Shown: positions 29,501 through 39,017, counted from the stretch's first letter. The stretch is DNA of 64,000 bases from JABDMH01 sp965223105 (GCA_965223105.1 OZ244987.1:4216001-4280000), one strand, 5' to 3'. Made by a program: numbers and translations. Notes: generated by a model from the letters alone, not told the origin.

Positions 29501-31466
29501 TAGGTTTACAGGAGATGCTTATGCCAATTTGCACTTTGCCAATATCTTTGAACCGGATAAAGTCACTTATCAGCTTAGTATTGATACACTCACAATAAAC
29601 CAGGATAACTATGGCAGCTTTACGACTTCCTTTGCCATGCCGGACCTCCACAGTAGAGCGGACTTAACCGTTGAGCTTTCTGCTGATGACAAACAACTCA
29701 CAGCAGGGGGATACTTTCTGCTGCCGACTACCAGAAACAAGAATCGGAAACTATCCTTTTACGATATCAATATTGGGATTGACAAGTATCCCATAGCTAT
29801 AGCCGAATATTTTATTGGCCACTCCATTAGTGAATCTACCGGCACATTTGATGCTGCTTTGGTGCTTAGTGACGAAGATGGCAAGCCGGCTCTAAATGGT
29901 GAAGTTATTCTGGATGGCAGTACAAAATTGGATTATCTGGGCACGACCTATAGCATGGACAAACAAACTGTAAAAATCACCCCTTCGATGTTTGATTTTT
30001 CGGGTACTGAATTTTTTGATGAATTGGGAAATCCCGCTCAATTCTCGGGAGGGATTACTCATAGCTATCTTAAAAATCCCGGTCTTAATCTCACCATAGA
30101 CTCAGATCATTTCATGTTGTTAAACACGTCGAAGGAAGACAATAATTTATATTATGGTAAAGGCATAGGTCAGGGTAAAATTGACATCACCGGTGATTTC
30201 GTACGTGGAAATATCCGCGTACGTGCCACAACAGGTGAAGGTTCTAAAATTTTTATCCCGGTTGACTACGATTATAGCACCGGCGAGCACTTTATCAAAT
30301 ACGTCTTCAATGAAGACAGCTTGGTATCCAGAGATGCGTCTGCTGAGTTGCGTGGCACCCAACTTGATATGCAATTAACCATCACCCCGGAAGCAGAAAT
30401 GCAAATCATCTTTGATGAATTTTCGGGTGACATAATCAAAGGGACTGGTAACGGCAATTTAACGCTAACATTAGAGCGTGGCAACAACTTCCAGATTACC
30501 GGACAATACGAGATTGAGGAGGGTGAATACCTATATACTCTTCTTGATTTCATAAATAAACCTTTTTCTATCGAGCGTGGAGGTTTGATCTCATGGAGTG
30601 GAGATCCGCTCGCTGCTGATCTTAATATTAAAGCGACCTACACGGGCCTTAAGGTACCTCCTCGCAACCTTATTGCTGAATATTTTGAAGGTCGAAATAA
30701 TCGAGCAGCTGAGTTGGCAGATATCAGCACACAAGTAAATTTGGTCTTGGGTTTGCAAGGTATATTGAGTCAACCGGAGATTGACTTTGATATCCAATTT
30801 CCAGAAATAGAACCTTCCTTACGCAATTACACCGATAGTAAGTTAAGGATACTGCGTGAGGATGTCAGTGAACTAAACCGGCAAGTGTATGGGCTACTTT
30901 TTTTCAACTCCTTTCTCCCTCCATCAATAAATCTCGATATTACTGCCACAACGGTCAATACACTTAGTGAATTCTTAACCTCACAATTGTCAAACTATGT
31001 AGCCGCCTATATCACCGAAGGTGTTGAAGAGGTAGACTATATTTCGGGTGTTGATTTTTACTTTGATTATAACTTTTATCGGTCGGAAGATTTCATTCAG
31101 GGCACCGAAACGGGAGTGAAAACCGGGTCTGAATTTGCCCTGGCCCCTAATATCCGGTTCTTTGATAATCGCCTTGCGTTTAGTCCTGGCGCTTCCATTG
31201 TTGAAGGAACAGTTTTGCAAGGATCTACTTTCATAGGCACTGATGTAAAATTGGATTTTTTCCTAACCGATGATAAAAGACTCAAGCTAAGTCTATTCTA
31301 TAAAAGATTTCCTTCCCTCTCGGGAGGTCGAAACAAATTGGGCCTGGGCTTTAGATTTTCCAGACAATACGATTCCTTTGGAGACATTTTTCGAAAAAAG
31401 AAAGAAGAAAAACCCACCGAGTCTCCACCGGCTGATGCCGAGACACGAATTAACCTGGAACAGTAA
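26577..31466 (+). CDS. TamB-like translocation/assembly protein (DUF490 C-terminus)
   Basis: This 1629-residue protein has a single N-terminal membrane anchor (about residues 18-38). A very long, low-cysteine, beta-rich body follows with recurring short strands, as in TamB and AsmA-family bridge proteins that span from inner to outer membrane. The C-terminal 450 residues have TamB-like phrases (DEFSGDIIKGTGNGNLTLTL, EYLYTLLDFINKPFSIERGG, SWSGDPLAADLNIKATYTG). The extreme C-terminus resembles a membrane beta-strand (KLSLFYKRF, LGLGFRFSRQYDSF). Likely roles are phospholipid transport or outer-membrane protein assembly. No TamA/BamA partner is adjacent. Confidence 0.85.
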   Translation: MEEERSTSLQNRILRKTGWAVLIFLGILLCLSLLIQITFVQNWTVNRITEKISRDLNATVSIGQIKLDFFNDLVVDHLLILDEESDTLLYSRKAYFDLYRPMRGLLQNVLTFQEIALTDSRCYLKTDASGRTNYQFLLDYISKGQKQAVQIETGDSTLLESDQFYLVFSPTSIDLSKITFDHRNDQSGKHSYLSLARVTTDLHRIRVDDPLHFDNITLMEPIFELEKYEPPTPEIVIEEISKDESKQITRRPRRPISLLIDELEISGGEARVYNPDKMRRGRNPRVIDFNNGFFHSINVLARDFIWQGDQGIFTIAEMSVDTDEGFRIEQFACEEISIQPEEILLNNYQLKTPESLLANRLSFRYLKAGNISSFEDQVVLDGNFQDSYVALNDLMYFTSSLHANEFFQLNGREKIRVAGRVRGPINDLECRDFTLAIADKAEVGGYFDLENITRPGKEHLSLALGKASAEVTTLRQLVPGFNPPENFDKLGRLEFSGEFEGSFKDFIASGDLKTDLGSFESDLHIFIPDSGIAEASYRGNLKVIDFDLRHWMESEKYGLASFSAMVRNGKNLDLDNAFANLYASLDHFHFNGYNYKKIILQGELNKSFFDGELFSNDPNLDLDFSGSIDYQDSVPHFDFSASIDHLDLHALNLTPKSISASGEIDFDFSYHDLYHLDGFAQGYDLQVVNNDHEYNLDTITLLSHLNRGFDRLMQVQSNILDLDLRGSFDLQSLPKTFKALVQNKHPQFAHKFDISSPLADSLVTDQDFIFNIVLEDSKGLQKIADASLADFNQIELTGFFNNQGNDEFAYRIVADAPVFEFRKNKLNNVHITLNGENEKSDWEISIDEVWLGQKVIRPLGVQGTLVSDSLHFAAQSSNVANILKSLDLAGLFYLNQGYYQIDLANSSFELLNEPWQILPNNYVQVGEKYLKTENMVFLSDDSYIRLSSPGDNSLNLEAEKIDISFLNDFFPKKQLRFTGDAYANLHFANIFEPDKVTYQLSIDTLTINQDNYGSFTTSFAMPDLHSRADLTVELSADDKQLTAGGYFLLPTTRNKNRKLSFYDINIGIDKYPIAIAEYFIGHSISESTGTFDAALVLSDEDGKPALNGEVILDGSTKLDYLGTTYSMDKQTVKITPSMFDFSGTEFFDELGNPAQFSGGITHSYLKNPGLNLTIDSDHFMLLNTSKEDNNLYYGKGIGQGKIDITGDFVRGNIRVRATTGEGSKIFIPVDYDYSTGEHFIKYVFNEDSLVSRDASAELRGTQLDMQLTITPEAEMQIIFDEFSGDIIKGTGNGNLTLTLERGNNFQITGQYEIEEGEYLYTLLDFINKPFSIERGGLISWSGDPLAADLNIKATYTGLKVPPRNLIAEYFEGRNNRAAELADISTQVNLVLGLQGILSQPEIDFDIQFPEIEPSLRNYTDSKLRILREDVSELNRQVYGLLFFNSFLPPSINLDITATTVNTLSEFLTSQLSNYVAAYITEGVEEVDYISGVDFYFDYNFYRSEDFIQGTETGVKTGSEFALAPNIRFFDNRLAFSPGASIVEGTVLQGSTFIGTDVKLDFFLTDDKRLKLSLFYKRFPSLSGGRNKLGLGFRFSRQYDSFGDIFRKKKEEKPTESPPADAETRINLEQ

Positions 31467-31583
31467 GCTGGTGACTAAGAGCGATCAACAATGCTTGTTT
31501 GGTCAACACCTTGATCCGGCCCAGGTATTTTAGACGTACATCTTCATTTACACTTTGTCATTACTACCCTGACTACATCCCTG

Positions 31584-32675
31584 TCACGAACCTCCGCTCA
31601 CTTTGATTGCTTGATTCCTTAAATAGTGATCTGCCAGCACCAGAGCAGTCATCGCCTCAACTATAGCAACCGCTCTTGGTACCACGCAAGGATCGTGTCT
31701 TCCCTTACCCTTTACGACAGCCGATTGACCTTTCTTGTCGACAGATGATTGATCAACCATCAAAGTCGCTACCGGTTTGAATGCAACTCTGAAATAGATA
31801 TCCATCCCATTGGAGATACCGCCCTGTATGCCGCCGGAGTAATTGGTGGCTGTCCTAATGGTACCTTCCTCAGCATAGAACTGATCATTGTGAGCTGATC
31901 CCTTCATCGCCACGCCCGCAAAACCAGATCCATATTCAAAACCCTTACACGCATTTATACTAAGCATAGCCTTGCCTAAGTCAGCATGCAACTTATCAAA
32001 GGCGGGAGCCCCCAGACCCACGGGGCAATTCTTCACCAGTCCCATGACGACTCCGCCGATCGTATCACCTTCCTTCCGCACACTTCGGATCAGGTCTTCC
32101 ATCTCTTTGGCTTTATCAGGATCAGGACATCTCACTGCATTAGACTCAATGAGTGATAGATCCAGTTCTTGATAGCCCTTTTCCACCTGAACGGAACCCA
32201 CCTGCTGTACAAAGGCAAGGATCTCAGTGCCTGCTTCCTGGAGTAAGAGCTGCCTAGCTACTGCACCGGCAGCTACCCGTGCAGCAGTTTCGCGAGCAGA
32301 TGATCTTCCGCCCCCTCGAAAATCACGGTGACCATACTTTTGCTCATAAGTGAAATCAGCATGGGATGGACGAAATTTATCAGCGATATGGGTGTAATCC
32401 TTTGATTTCTGATCTTCATTGTAAATGATGAGCGTCAAAGGCGCTCCTGTCGTTCTCGAATCAAAGACTCCCGAAAGCAAATGAACCGCATCACTTTCCT
32501 TGCGCTGCGTTACAATGGTGGACTGACCAGGCCTTCGGCGGTCCAAATCCCTCTGAACACTCTTTAGATCAAAAGGCAGTCCAGCAGGGCAACCATCGAT
32601 GGTCACTCCAATAGCCACTCCATGGGACTCACCAAATGTGGTTATTCTAAAAAGCTCTCCGAATGTATTACTCAA
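31584..32675 (-). CDS. aroC: chorismate synthase
   Basis: This 363-residue protein converts EPSP to chorismate with reduced FMN, the last common step to aromatic amino acids and menaquinone. Seen motifs are GESHGVAIGVTIDGCPAG, RRRPGQS, HADFTYEQKYGHRDFRGGGR, SSARETAARVAAGAVAR, GGIQGGISNGMDI and the C-terminal RHDPCVVPRAVAIVEAM. Length is typical and no key residue is missing. It stands opposite mutS2, 168 bp away, and converges with the TamB-like gene. Confidence 0.97.
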   Translation of the reverse strand: MSNTFGELFRITTFGESHGVAIGVTIDGCPAGLPFDLKSVQRDLDRRRPGQSTIVTQRKESDAVHLLSGVFDSRTTGAPLTLIIYNEDQKSKDYTHIADKFRPSHADFTYEQKYGHRDFRGGGRSSARETAARVAAGAVARQLLLQEAGTEILAFVQQVGSVQVEKGYQELDLSLIESNAVRCPDPDKAKEMEDLIRSVRKEGDTIGGVVMGLVKNCPVGLGAPAFDKLHADLGKAMLSINACKGFEYGSGFAGVAMKGSAHNDQFYAEEGTIRTATNYSGGIQGGISNGMDIYFRVAFKPVATLMVDQSSVDKKGQSAVVKGKGRHDPCVVPRAVAIVEAMTALVLADHYLRNQAIKVSGGS

Positions 32676-32709
32676 AACCTCTCCACCTTGTTTGTCCTTG
32701 CAAAGAAAC

Positions 32710-32717
32710 CAAATCTA
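32710..32717 (-). promoter_or_regulatory. -7 box candidate of aroC
   Basis: On the minus strand this reads TAGATTTG, a match to TAnnTTTG, 35 bp before the start codon. No -33 element was found. Confidence 0.3.
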
Positions 32718-32843
32718 ATGGATTAAACCTTTTTGATCCTCGGCTTGAATTTCATTTGATCGCAAAAGGTAGCTCATTGAGTTTTTTACTCGCCATCCAG
32801 CGACCTGCTGGAGTAGCTTTTGTAAATTTACCTCCATACTTCT

Positions 32844-35228
32844 TTGGTTATGGCATTCATTTATCCTGAGGGGCTATTTACCCAATTAGAGTTTGATAAG
32901 ATCCTTGATGATCTCGCAAAGCGATGTCTGGGAAAACAGGCGGCAAATGAGGCCATAAAGCTCACTCCGCTGAGTAGTGCTGAATTGATCTTAGAGCGCC
33001 TTGAGGCAGTCAGTGCTTATCTCGAGATGAAAGAACATGGCTTGTCGTTGGATCTTGTCGAATACCATTCTCTTGATCGCCCATTTGTGGCTCTCCAAAC
33101 TGAGGGAGCGGTAGTAGAAATTGACTACCTTCTGGAATTGCGTAATCAACTTCGGCATATCCAAAGGTGGTTTGCCCTGTTTGATGAAGAGAAAGCATCA
33201 AGCTTTTCGGGCGTATGGGCTATTTTGCAGCGCACAACACCCTTGCCCGATACCGTAAACCGGATGGATCAAATATTTGATGATGAGGGCAATATTCGAG
33301 ACTCAGCATCAGAGGCTTTAAGGAGGATCCGCAAACAAATCCGGGCACAACAAAAATCGCTTGATCAGGCATTTAACAAAGTCTTGATTCATTTTCAAAA
33401 TCTAGGCTACCTCACTGATCACCTCGAATCCATAAAAAATGGCCGTCGAGTATTAGGGGTTCAAGCTGAGCACAAACGGAAAGTACCCGGTATCATTTTA
33501 GATGAATCATCCACTGGAAGAACCGTTTTCATCCAGCCCAGTGAAGCCATCGAGATCGAAAATGCGCTTTTTGATACACGCAATGACGAAAAACGCGAGA
33601 CCCAAAAGATCCTTAGAGAGCTTTGCGGACATCTTCGAGAAATTCTGCCTGAACTGAAAAGCAGCCACCAGGTCGTGATTGAGATCGACTTGCTGAAGGC
33701 AAAGTCTCAACAAGCCAACGCCCTTGGTGCCGAGATGGCTGAGGTAGTCGATGAGCCCAGGCTAGAGATTACGAGGGCCCGACATCCATTGCTGCTTTTA
33801 AAACATCGATCAAGCCCGGAGGAAGTCATTCCATTCGATCTCAGACTGGATAGCCAACAACAGATCATCGTCATCAGCGGACCCAATGCTGGTGGCAAGA
33901 CCATTACCTTGAAAGCAGTTGGCCTCATCGCATTAATGTGTCAATCTGGCTTATTGGTGCCTGTTGACGCCGAATCAAAGCTTGGCATCTACCAAAAGTT
34001 TCTCGCTGACATCGGTGATCAACAGTCAATCGAGCAGGATCTGAGTACATATAGTTCACATTTGCAAAACATGAGGCACTTTATTGAGCAGGGCGACTCA
34101 AACACCCTCTTTTTGGTCGATGAATTTGGATCTGGGACGGAACCCGCCATCGGTGGTGCCTTGGCTGAATCAGTGCTCATAAAGTTGTGTCAAAATGGAT
34201 GTCAGGGAGTGGTGACCACTCATTATGGCAATCTGAAGATCTTGGCTGCCAATGTGCTGGGTATGATCAATGCATCGATGGATTTTGACCGTGACAGATT
34301 GAGACCTACCTATCACCTCAGATCAGACATACCAGGCAGCTCCTTTGCATTTGAGATGGCAAAGAGAAGTGGCTTACCGACAGAGCTGATCGAGCTGGCT
34401 AAGAAGAAAATAGGCGGCAAGGAAGGACAGCTAGAGCACCTTTTGACCTCCCTGCAAAAGGACCGGGTAAGTCTCGATGCAAAACTTAGATCTGTGGAGC
34501 AAAAGGAGACTGATCTAGATCGGCTCGTAAGGAATTACGAGCGACTTCAGCAAGAGCTTGAAGTCAAAAGAAAGAAATTAAAACTGCGGGAAAAGACTCT
34601 CAAACTCCAGCAAAAAAGTACATCCAGTCAGGAATTAGATAGAGTGATCAAAGAGTTGCGGCAAAAAGAAAAACTGAGATCTGCCAAGCAGCTGGCGGAC
34701 AAATTGAAGAAGGAGAAAGCTGACTTACGCGAAGAGGTCAGTACCATTCAGCAAGAAATCGTAAAGAGCACCTCCACACAAGCAAAGCCTATCAAGGTAG
34801 GTGACACCGTACGAATGAAAATCGGTGGTCTAACTGGAACAATCGACCGGATTTACAAAGGCAAGGCTACCGTATTGGTAGGCAACATGCGCCTCGACGC
34901 CCACCTAGATGAATTGGAACATAGCCGCGCTCAAATTGACTTGAATCCCACGCGCTCAGTACAATCTCATTTGCAGGGCATCAACGCTCATCATCGGTTG
35001 GATATTCGGGGGTTAAGGCGATCACAAGCCCTACGACGCATCGAGCAGTTTATCGATCAAGCATTAGTCGCCAATCTAAAAACAGTGGAGATCATACACG
35101 GCAAAGGCAATGGCACCCTGAAACAGACGGTTAGCGATAAACTTAAAGAGTACTCCCAGACTTTTACAGCCTATCATCCTGAGGCCTCTCAAGGTGGTGA
35201 TGGAGTCACCCTTATCGAGTTGTCCTAG
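32844..35228 (+). CDS. mutS2: MutS2 ATPase with C-terminal Smr domain
   Basis: The frame gives 794 residues; the start could also be the ATG at 32850 (MAFIYPEGL). MutS2 proteins lack the mismatch-reading domains of MutS. Walker A is SGPNAGGKT, Walker B is in LFLVDEFGSGTEP, and the ATPase is followed by a coiled coil (about residues 530-640). A C-terminal Smr nuclease domain has LDIRGLRR and IIHGKGNG. Known roles in the family are suppression of recombination and splitting of collided ribosomes. It is a stand-alone plus-strand gene. A weak inverted repeat (TGGTTGTCAAACCA) directly follows the stop codon. Confidence 0.95.
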   Translation: MVMAFIYPEGLFTQLEFDKILDDLAKRCLGKQAANEAIKLTPLSSAELILERLEAVSAYLEMKEHGLSLDLVEYHSLDRPFVALQTEGAVVEIDYLLELRNQLRHIQRWFALFDEEKASSFSGVWAILQRTTPLPDTVNRMDQIFDDEGNIRDSASEALRRIRKQIRAQQKSLDQAFNKVLIHFQNLGYLTDHLESIKNGRRVLGVQAEHKRKVPGIILDESSTGRTVFIQPSEAIEIENALFDTRNDEKRETQKILRELCGHLREILPELKSSHQVVIEIDLLKAKSQQANALGAEMAEVVDEPRLEITRARHPLLLLKHRSSPEEVIPFDLRLDSQQQIIVISGPNAGGKTITLKAVGLIALMCQSGLLVPVDAESKLGIYQKFLADIGDQQSIEQDLSTYSSHLQNMRHFIEQGDSNTLFLVDEFGSGTEPAIGGALAESVLIKLCQNGCQGVVTTHYGNLKILAANVLGMINASMDFDRDRLRPTYHLRSDIPGSSFAFEMAKRSGLPTELIELAKKKIGGKEGQLEHLLTSLQKDRVSLDAKLRSVEQKETDLDRLVRNYERLQQELEVKRKKLKLREKTLKLQQKSTSSQELDRVIKELRQKEKLRSAKQLADKLKKEKADLREEVSTIQQEIVKSTSTQAKPIKVGDTVRMKIGGLTGTIDRIYKGKATVLVGNMRLDAHLDELEHSRAQIDLNPTRSVQSHLQGINAHHRLDIRGLRRSQALRRIEQFIDQALVANLKTVEIIHGKGNGTLKQTVSDKLKEYSQTFTAYHPEASQGGDGVTLIELS

Positions 35229-35378
35229 CTGGTTGTCAAACCAATTATTTTCGTTTTGCCACGCCAGATTGATATTCATGTTGGTTGGCCATTCGGACAG
35301 TGCTCCACAGCATTGCACATCTCAAAAAGGAGCCGGAATTAATATAATCAATTGTGCATTAGAGCTGCTCCTCCTAGC

Positions 35379-35798
35379 TTATGAAAATACTTCCGTTGCT
35401 GCAAAGTGAAAATTGGCTTCGATCTGAGCATTTTCATCTGAATCAGAACCATGAACGGCGTTTTCACCAACATTGCGAGCGTAAAGCGCCCTGATGGTAC
35501 CTGGCGCAGCTTGAGTCGGATCAGTTGCTCCAATCAAGGTGCGAAAGTCCTCTACAGCATTGTCTTTTTCAAGAATGGCAGCCACGATGGGACCCGATGA
35601 CATAAACTCCACCAATTCGCCATAAAAGGGACGATCCCTATGAACGGCATAAAATTCTCCTGCCTTCTCCTGGGATAGTTTGGTCATTTTCATCGCTATG
35701 ATTTTAAAACCTGCACTGATCATCTTCTCAAGTATCGCACCGATGTAACCATCGGCGACAGCATCAGGTTTGATCATCGTAAAAGTTCTGTTGTTCAT
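35379..35798 (-). CDS. ndk: nucleoside diphosphate kinase
   Basis: This 139-residue enzyme moves the gamma-phosphate from ATP to other nucleoside diphosphates by way of a phosphohistidine. The catalytic histidine is His116 in NAVHGSDS. The nucleotide site TFTMIKPDAV and the RPFYGELVEFM segment are intact. Length is normal. It lies on the minus strand between mutS2 and the NrnA-like gene. Confidence 0.97.
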   Translation of the reverse strand: MNNRTFTMIKPDAVADGYIGAILEKMISAGFKIIAMKMTKLSQEKAGEFYAVHRDRPFYGELVEFMSSGPIVAAILEKDNAVEDFRTLIGATDPTQAAPGTIRALYARNVGENAVHGSDSDENAQIEANFHFAATEVFS

Positions 35799-35840
35799 AG
35801 TTATCTACGCATAGTTGTCATCCAATACCAAAAGGGGCAG

Positions 35841-35848
35841 CAAATGTA
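35841..35848 (-). promoter_or_regulatory. -7 box candidate of ndk
   Basis: On the minus strand this reads TACATTTG, a match to TAnnTTTG, 43 bp before the start codon. No convincing -33 element was found. Confidence 0.3.
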
Positions 35849-35908
35849 ATCAAAATGGAAGTCCGAGGATAAATAAATTTTTTACCCTCATCAAAAAGTG
35901 ACAATTTC

Positions 35909-36946
35909 GTGCTTCAATTTTCACCCATGCAAGGACTAGAGGCCGTAAGAGAAGAATTGGCTGTTCCTCGTAAAATCCTGATAACCAGTCATCGAAACCC
36001 AGATGGAGATGCCATTGGTTCCTCACTGGCTATGTATCATTGGCTTATTAGGAAAGGACATGAGGTAATGGTGGCCTTCCCTTCCGAATATCCCAGTGGA
36101 TATGCCTGGATGCCTGCTGTCGATGATATTAGGATTTTTGACATCGACAGTGAAGCTATTGCTTCCTATATCGAAAATATGGACTTTTCCATCGTGCTAG
36201 ACTATAACTCGTTAAGCCGTATTGATAAAATGGGCGAACTGCTTTCTGAAAAATCGGTCTTTACCATACTCATCGATCATCATCTCTATCCGGATCCGAT
36301 CGGAGATTTTATCCTTAGTGATCATACGGCCAGCAGCACCTGCGAATTGGTGTATCAGTTTATCAAGGCCTACGATCAAGATCAATACAGGCCAGACATC
36401 AAGATATCGGAATGCATCTACACAGGCATTCTTACAGATACAGGTTCTTTTCAGTATGGAACCAGCCCGGCACTTTTTAGATCAGTAGCGATGTTACAAG
36501 AGGAAGGTGTGGACAACAATGTGCTCCAGGACCTGATATTTAATACCCTGGAAGAAAAAAACTTGCGTTTGTTGGGTCATTGCCTGTCAAATCGCATGGA
36601 AATAATCGAAGATTATCGGACTGGTATCATTTTCTTAAATAAACATGATTACCAGGTCTTTGATATTCAACGTGGCGATACAGAAGGAATCGTTAATTAT
36701 CTGTTGAAATTGAAGAATGTGCAAGTAGCAGCCTTTATTAGGCAGCAACCGACTATCGTCAAGATTTCGTTGCGGTCTAAAGGAAACTTTTCGGTCGAGG
36801 AAATTGCCAAAAATTACTTTAATGGTGGAGGTCATAGAAATGCATCTGGTGGTTATGCCAAACGAAGTCTGGCAGCTACAATAGATCAGTTCAAATCCAT
36901 CTTACCACAATACAAGGAAAAAATAATAAAATCATGTCAAGCATAA
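35909..36946 (+). CDS. NrnA-like DHH/DHHA1 phosphoesterase
   Basis: This 345-residue protein has the DHH phosphoesterase motifs: HRNPDGDAIGSSLA, a catalytic-metal aspartate in LDYNS, IDHHLYPD and TGILTDTGSFQY. A DHHA1 substrate domain follows at about 230-335 (GGHRNASGGYA). Such proteins break down short oligoribonucleotides and the sulfur-metabolism by-product pAp. The ATG at 35927 (MQGLEAVREEL) may be the true start. The stop overlaps the FKBP gene by 13 bp, so the two are probably translated together. Confidence 0.93.
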   Translation: MLQFSPMQGLEAVREELAVPRKILITSHRNPDGDAIGSSLAMYHWLIRKGHEVMVAFPSEYPSGYAWMPAVDDIRIFDIDSEAIASYIENMDFSIVLDYNSLSRIDKMGELLSEKSVFTILIDHHLYPDPIGDFILSDHTASSTCELVYQFIKAYDQDQYRPDIKISECIYTGILTDTGSFQYGTSPALFRSVAMLQEEGVDNNVLQDLIFNTLEEKNLRLLGHCLSNRMEIIEDYRTGIIFLNKHDYQVFDIQRGDTEGIVNYLLKLKNVQVAAFIRQQPTIVKISLRSKGNFSVEEIAKNYFNGGGHRNASGGYAKRSLAATIDQFKSILPQYKEKIIKSCQA

Positions 36947-37830
36947 GAATGATCCGGATAGCATTTACAGTGGGAATCTTTGCGCTATGGATTTCTTGTT
37001 CTACAGAAGAAACCGTTAAAACACAGCGCGGATTTCCTTATGTATTTCATATAGATAATCCCGGACCGGTACCAGAAGTAGGTGAATACGCCTATTTTCA
37101 CATTACGATGAGGGCGGGAGACTCGGTGCTCAATTCCAGTTATCAGATGGACCAATTACCTAGATTGAGAATTCCAGGTCCAGAAGAGTATACCGATGAA
37201 ACTTCGCCAATCATTGACGGATTGGCGTTGATGTCGATCGGTGACAGCATGACCCTTCACTTTCCATTGGATTCTTTAGAAGCTCGGCCACCGGCTTTTG
37301 CCCAATATGATATGATCGACTACGATCTGGTCATGAAGGAAATTAAGAGTGATGCAGCATTTAAAGAAGAAATGCAAGCAGTTATGGATGAAAGAGAGGC
37401 TATGAGAAAAGAGGTTCAGGGGCGCCAGGATGAAGTAGCGGCTTTGGCCAAAGAAAGTTTAGCCGCTTACAAATCCGGCTCCATCGAGGGTCTACAGAAG
37501 TTAGATAATGGGTTGGAATACGTTATTCACGAACCAGGAGAAGGTCGCCAAGCGAGGGAAGGTTCATTTGCCAGCGTGCAGTACTACGGCATGTTGGTTG
37601 AAAATGGTCAGGTGTTTGATCATTCTTTTGCAGAGGGTACGCCCTACTCGTTTCCGATCGGGCAAGGTCGAGCTATCCAGGGCTGGGACATTGGCATACC
37701 CCTGTTGAAGGAAGGGGGAAGGGCCTCATTATTTATCCCTTATGAATTGGGATATGGTGCCACTGGCTATCAGGATATCCCACCCAAGGCACAATTGTAC
37801 TTTTATGTAGAATTGCAAGAACTGAATTGA
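36934..37830 (+). CDS. FKBP-type peptidyl-prolyl isomerase lipoprotein
   Basis: This 298-residue protein has a lipoprotein signal (WISC at about residue 22-25). An N-terminal domain of about 100 residues resembles a degenerate FKBP domain. A charged helical linker follows (about 130-180), then a full FKBP domain at about 195-298 with FDHSF, AIQGWDIGIPLLKEGG, LGYGATGYQDIPP and FYVELQEL. It probably helps fold outer-membrane or periplasmic proteins, like other Bacteroidota lipoprotein isomerases. It overlaps the NrnA-like gene by 13 bp. Confidence 0.9.
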   Translation: MSSIRMIRIAFTVGIFALWISCSTEETVKTQRGFPYVFHIDNPGPVPEVGEYAYFHITMRAGDSVLNSSYQMDQLPRLRIPGPEEYTDETSPIIDGLALMSIGDSMTLHFPLDSLEARPPAFAQYDMIDYDLVMKEIKSDAAFKEEMQAVMDEREAMRKEVQGRQDEVAALAKESLAAYKSGSIEGLQKLDNGLEYVIHEPGEGRQAREGSFASVQYYGMLVENGQVFDHSFAEGTPYSFPIGQGRAIQGWDIGIPLLKEGGRASLFIPYELGYGATGYQDIPPKAQLYFYVELQELN

Positions 37831-37875
37831 GGCAGGTGAGCAGTGGTATCAGTACCATTCTTGCTCTAATCAAAT

Positions 37876-37894
37876 TCATATCATCAGGATATGA
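37876..37894. other. small hairpin upstream of prfB
   Basis: TCATATC and GATATGA form a 7-bp stem with a 5-nt loop. A second, shorter palindrome (TGGTATCAGTACCA) lies just before it. Neither is followed by a T-run, so a terminator role for the FKBP gene is doubtful. Confidence 0.25.
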
Positions 37895-37936
37895 TTGGCT
37901 TACAATCTATGGATCAATTAATAAAGAATTTTAGAC

Positions 37937-39017
37937 ATGACCATTGAACAATATCAGGACATGGAAACCCGTCTGGGTTTGTTAAGGAGGTATCTTTGAC
38001 GTCGATGACCGCAGCCTCCGGATAAAGGAAAAGGAACAGCTTACACTGGACCCAAATTTTTGGGATGATCCCCAAAAAGCTGAGGTACTTCTTAAGGAGA
38101 TCAGCTTGATGAAAAATTGGGTATCGTCTTATCAGTCCGTTGCCACCCTGGTAGAGGAAGTTGAGGTGCTTTTAGAGTTTCAAAAAGAGGGAGAAGCAAC
38201 GGAAGAAGAGGTGGATACAGCTTACCAGAAAGCGCTGTCAGCGTTGGAGGAGATTGAATTTAAGTCTACACTTGATCGTCCTGAAGATGAGCTGGGATGC
38301 ATCGTTGAAATCAACGCTGGTGCAGGAGGCACGGAAAGTTGCGACTGGACTGAGATGTTGATGAGGATGTATATGATGTGGGCTGAAAAGAACAGCTACA
38401 AGGTATCAGAGCTCAACCGGGTGGATGGTGATGTCGCCGGCCTGAAATCCGTTTCCTTAGAGATCAAGGGCGATTATGCCTATGGCATGCTTAAGGGAGA
38501 GAATGGAGTACATCGTCTGGTCAGGGTGAGTCCCTTCAATGCACAGGGAAAGCGCATGACATCATTCTCCTCTGTGTTCGTGCATCCAATGGTAGATGAC
38601 CGGATCGAAGTGGAAGTGAATCCAGCAGATCTGGATTGGGATACGTTCAGATCAAGCGGTGCTGGCGGACAACATGTTAATAAAACCGAATCTGCAGTGA
38701 GGGTACGTCACTTACCCAGTGGGCTGGTTGTAGAATGCCAAGAGGAACGGTCGCAGCATATGAATCGTGAGAAAGCCATACAAATGCTCAAATCAAGACT
38801 GTACGAGCTCGAGCTCCAAAAGCAACAGGCTGAACGAGAAAAGATTGAGGCCGGGAAAATGAAAAATGAATGGGGTTCACAGATTCGCAGTTATGTACTT
38901 GATGACCGCCGTGTCAAGGATCATCGAACCCAATATCAAACCTCTGACACCATTGGAGTATTGGATGGGAACATTGATGAGTTCCTAAAGGCCTGGCTAA
39001 TGCATAGTGATCATTGA
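37937..39017 (+). CDS. prfB: peptide chain release factor 2 with programmed +1 frameshift
   Basis: The gene is read as 37937-37996 joined to 37998-39017, giving 359 residues. After 20 codons the frame meets an in-frame TGA at 37997-37999. The site is AGGAGGTATCTTTGAC: an internal Shine-Dalgarno-like AGGAGG, slippery CTT, then TGA-C. Skipping the T at 37997 gives DVDDRSLRIKEKE and the rest of RF2. The protein has the RF2 stop-codon tripeptide region (VSPFNAQGKR) and the catalytic GAGGQHVN loop. RF2 releases peptides at UGA and UAA. Low RF2 favours the frameshift, which makes the gene self-regulating. A plain ORF reading would start wrongly at 38106. Confidence 0.96.
37985..38000 (+). promoter_or_regulatory. 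prfB programmed +1 frameshift site
   Basis: AGGAGG (37985-37990), TAT, the slippery codon CTT (37994-37996), and the stop TGA followed by C. This spacing and sequence match the conserved RF2 autoregulation signal. Confidence 0.95.

Noticed and set aside
35230..35243. TGGTTGTCAAACCA behind mutS2 as a terminator
   Set aside because: A 5-bp stem with an irregular AT tail; too weak to call.
37937..38105. Apparent frameshifted or broken prfB
   Set aside because: The in-frame TGA is the conserved +1 frameshift site of RF2 (AGGAGG, CTT, TGA-C), so the gene is intact.
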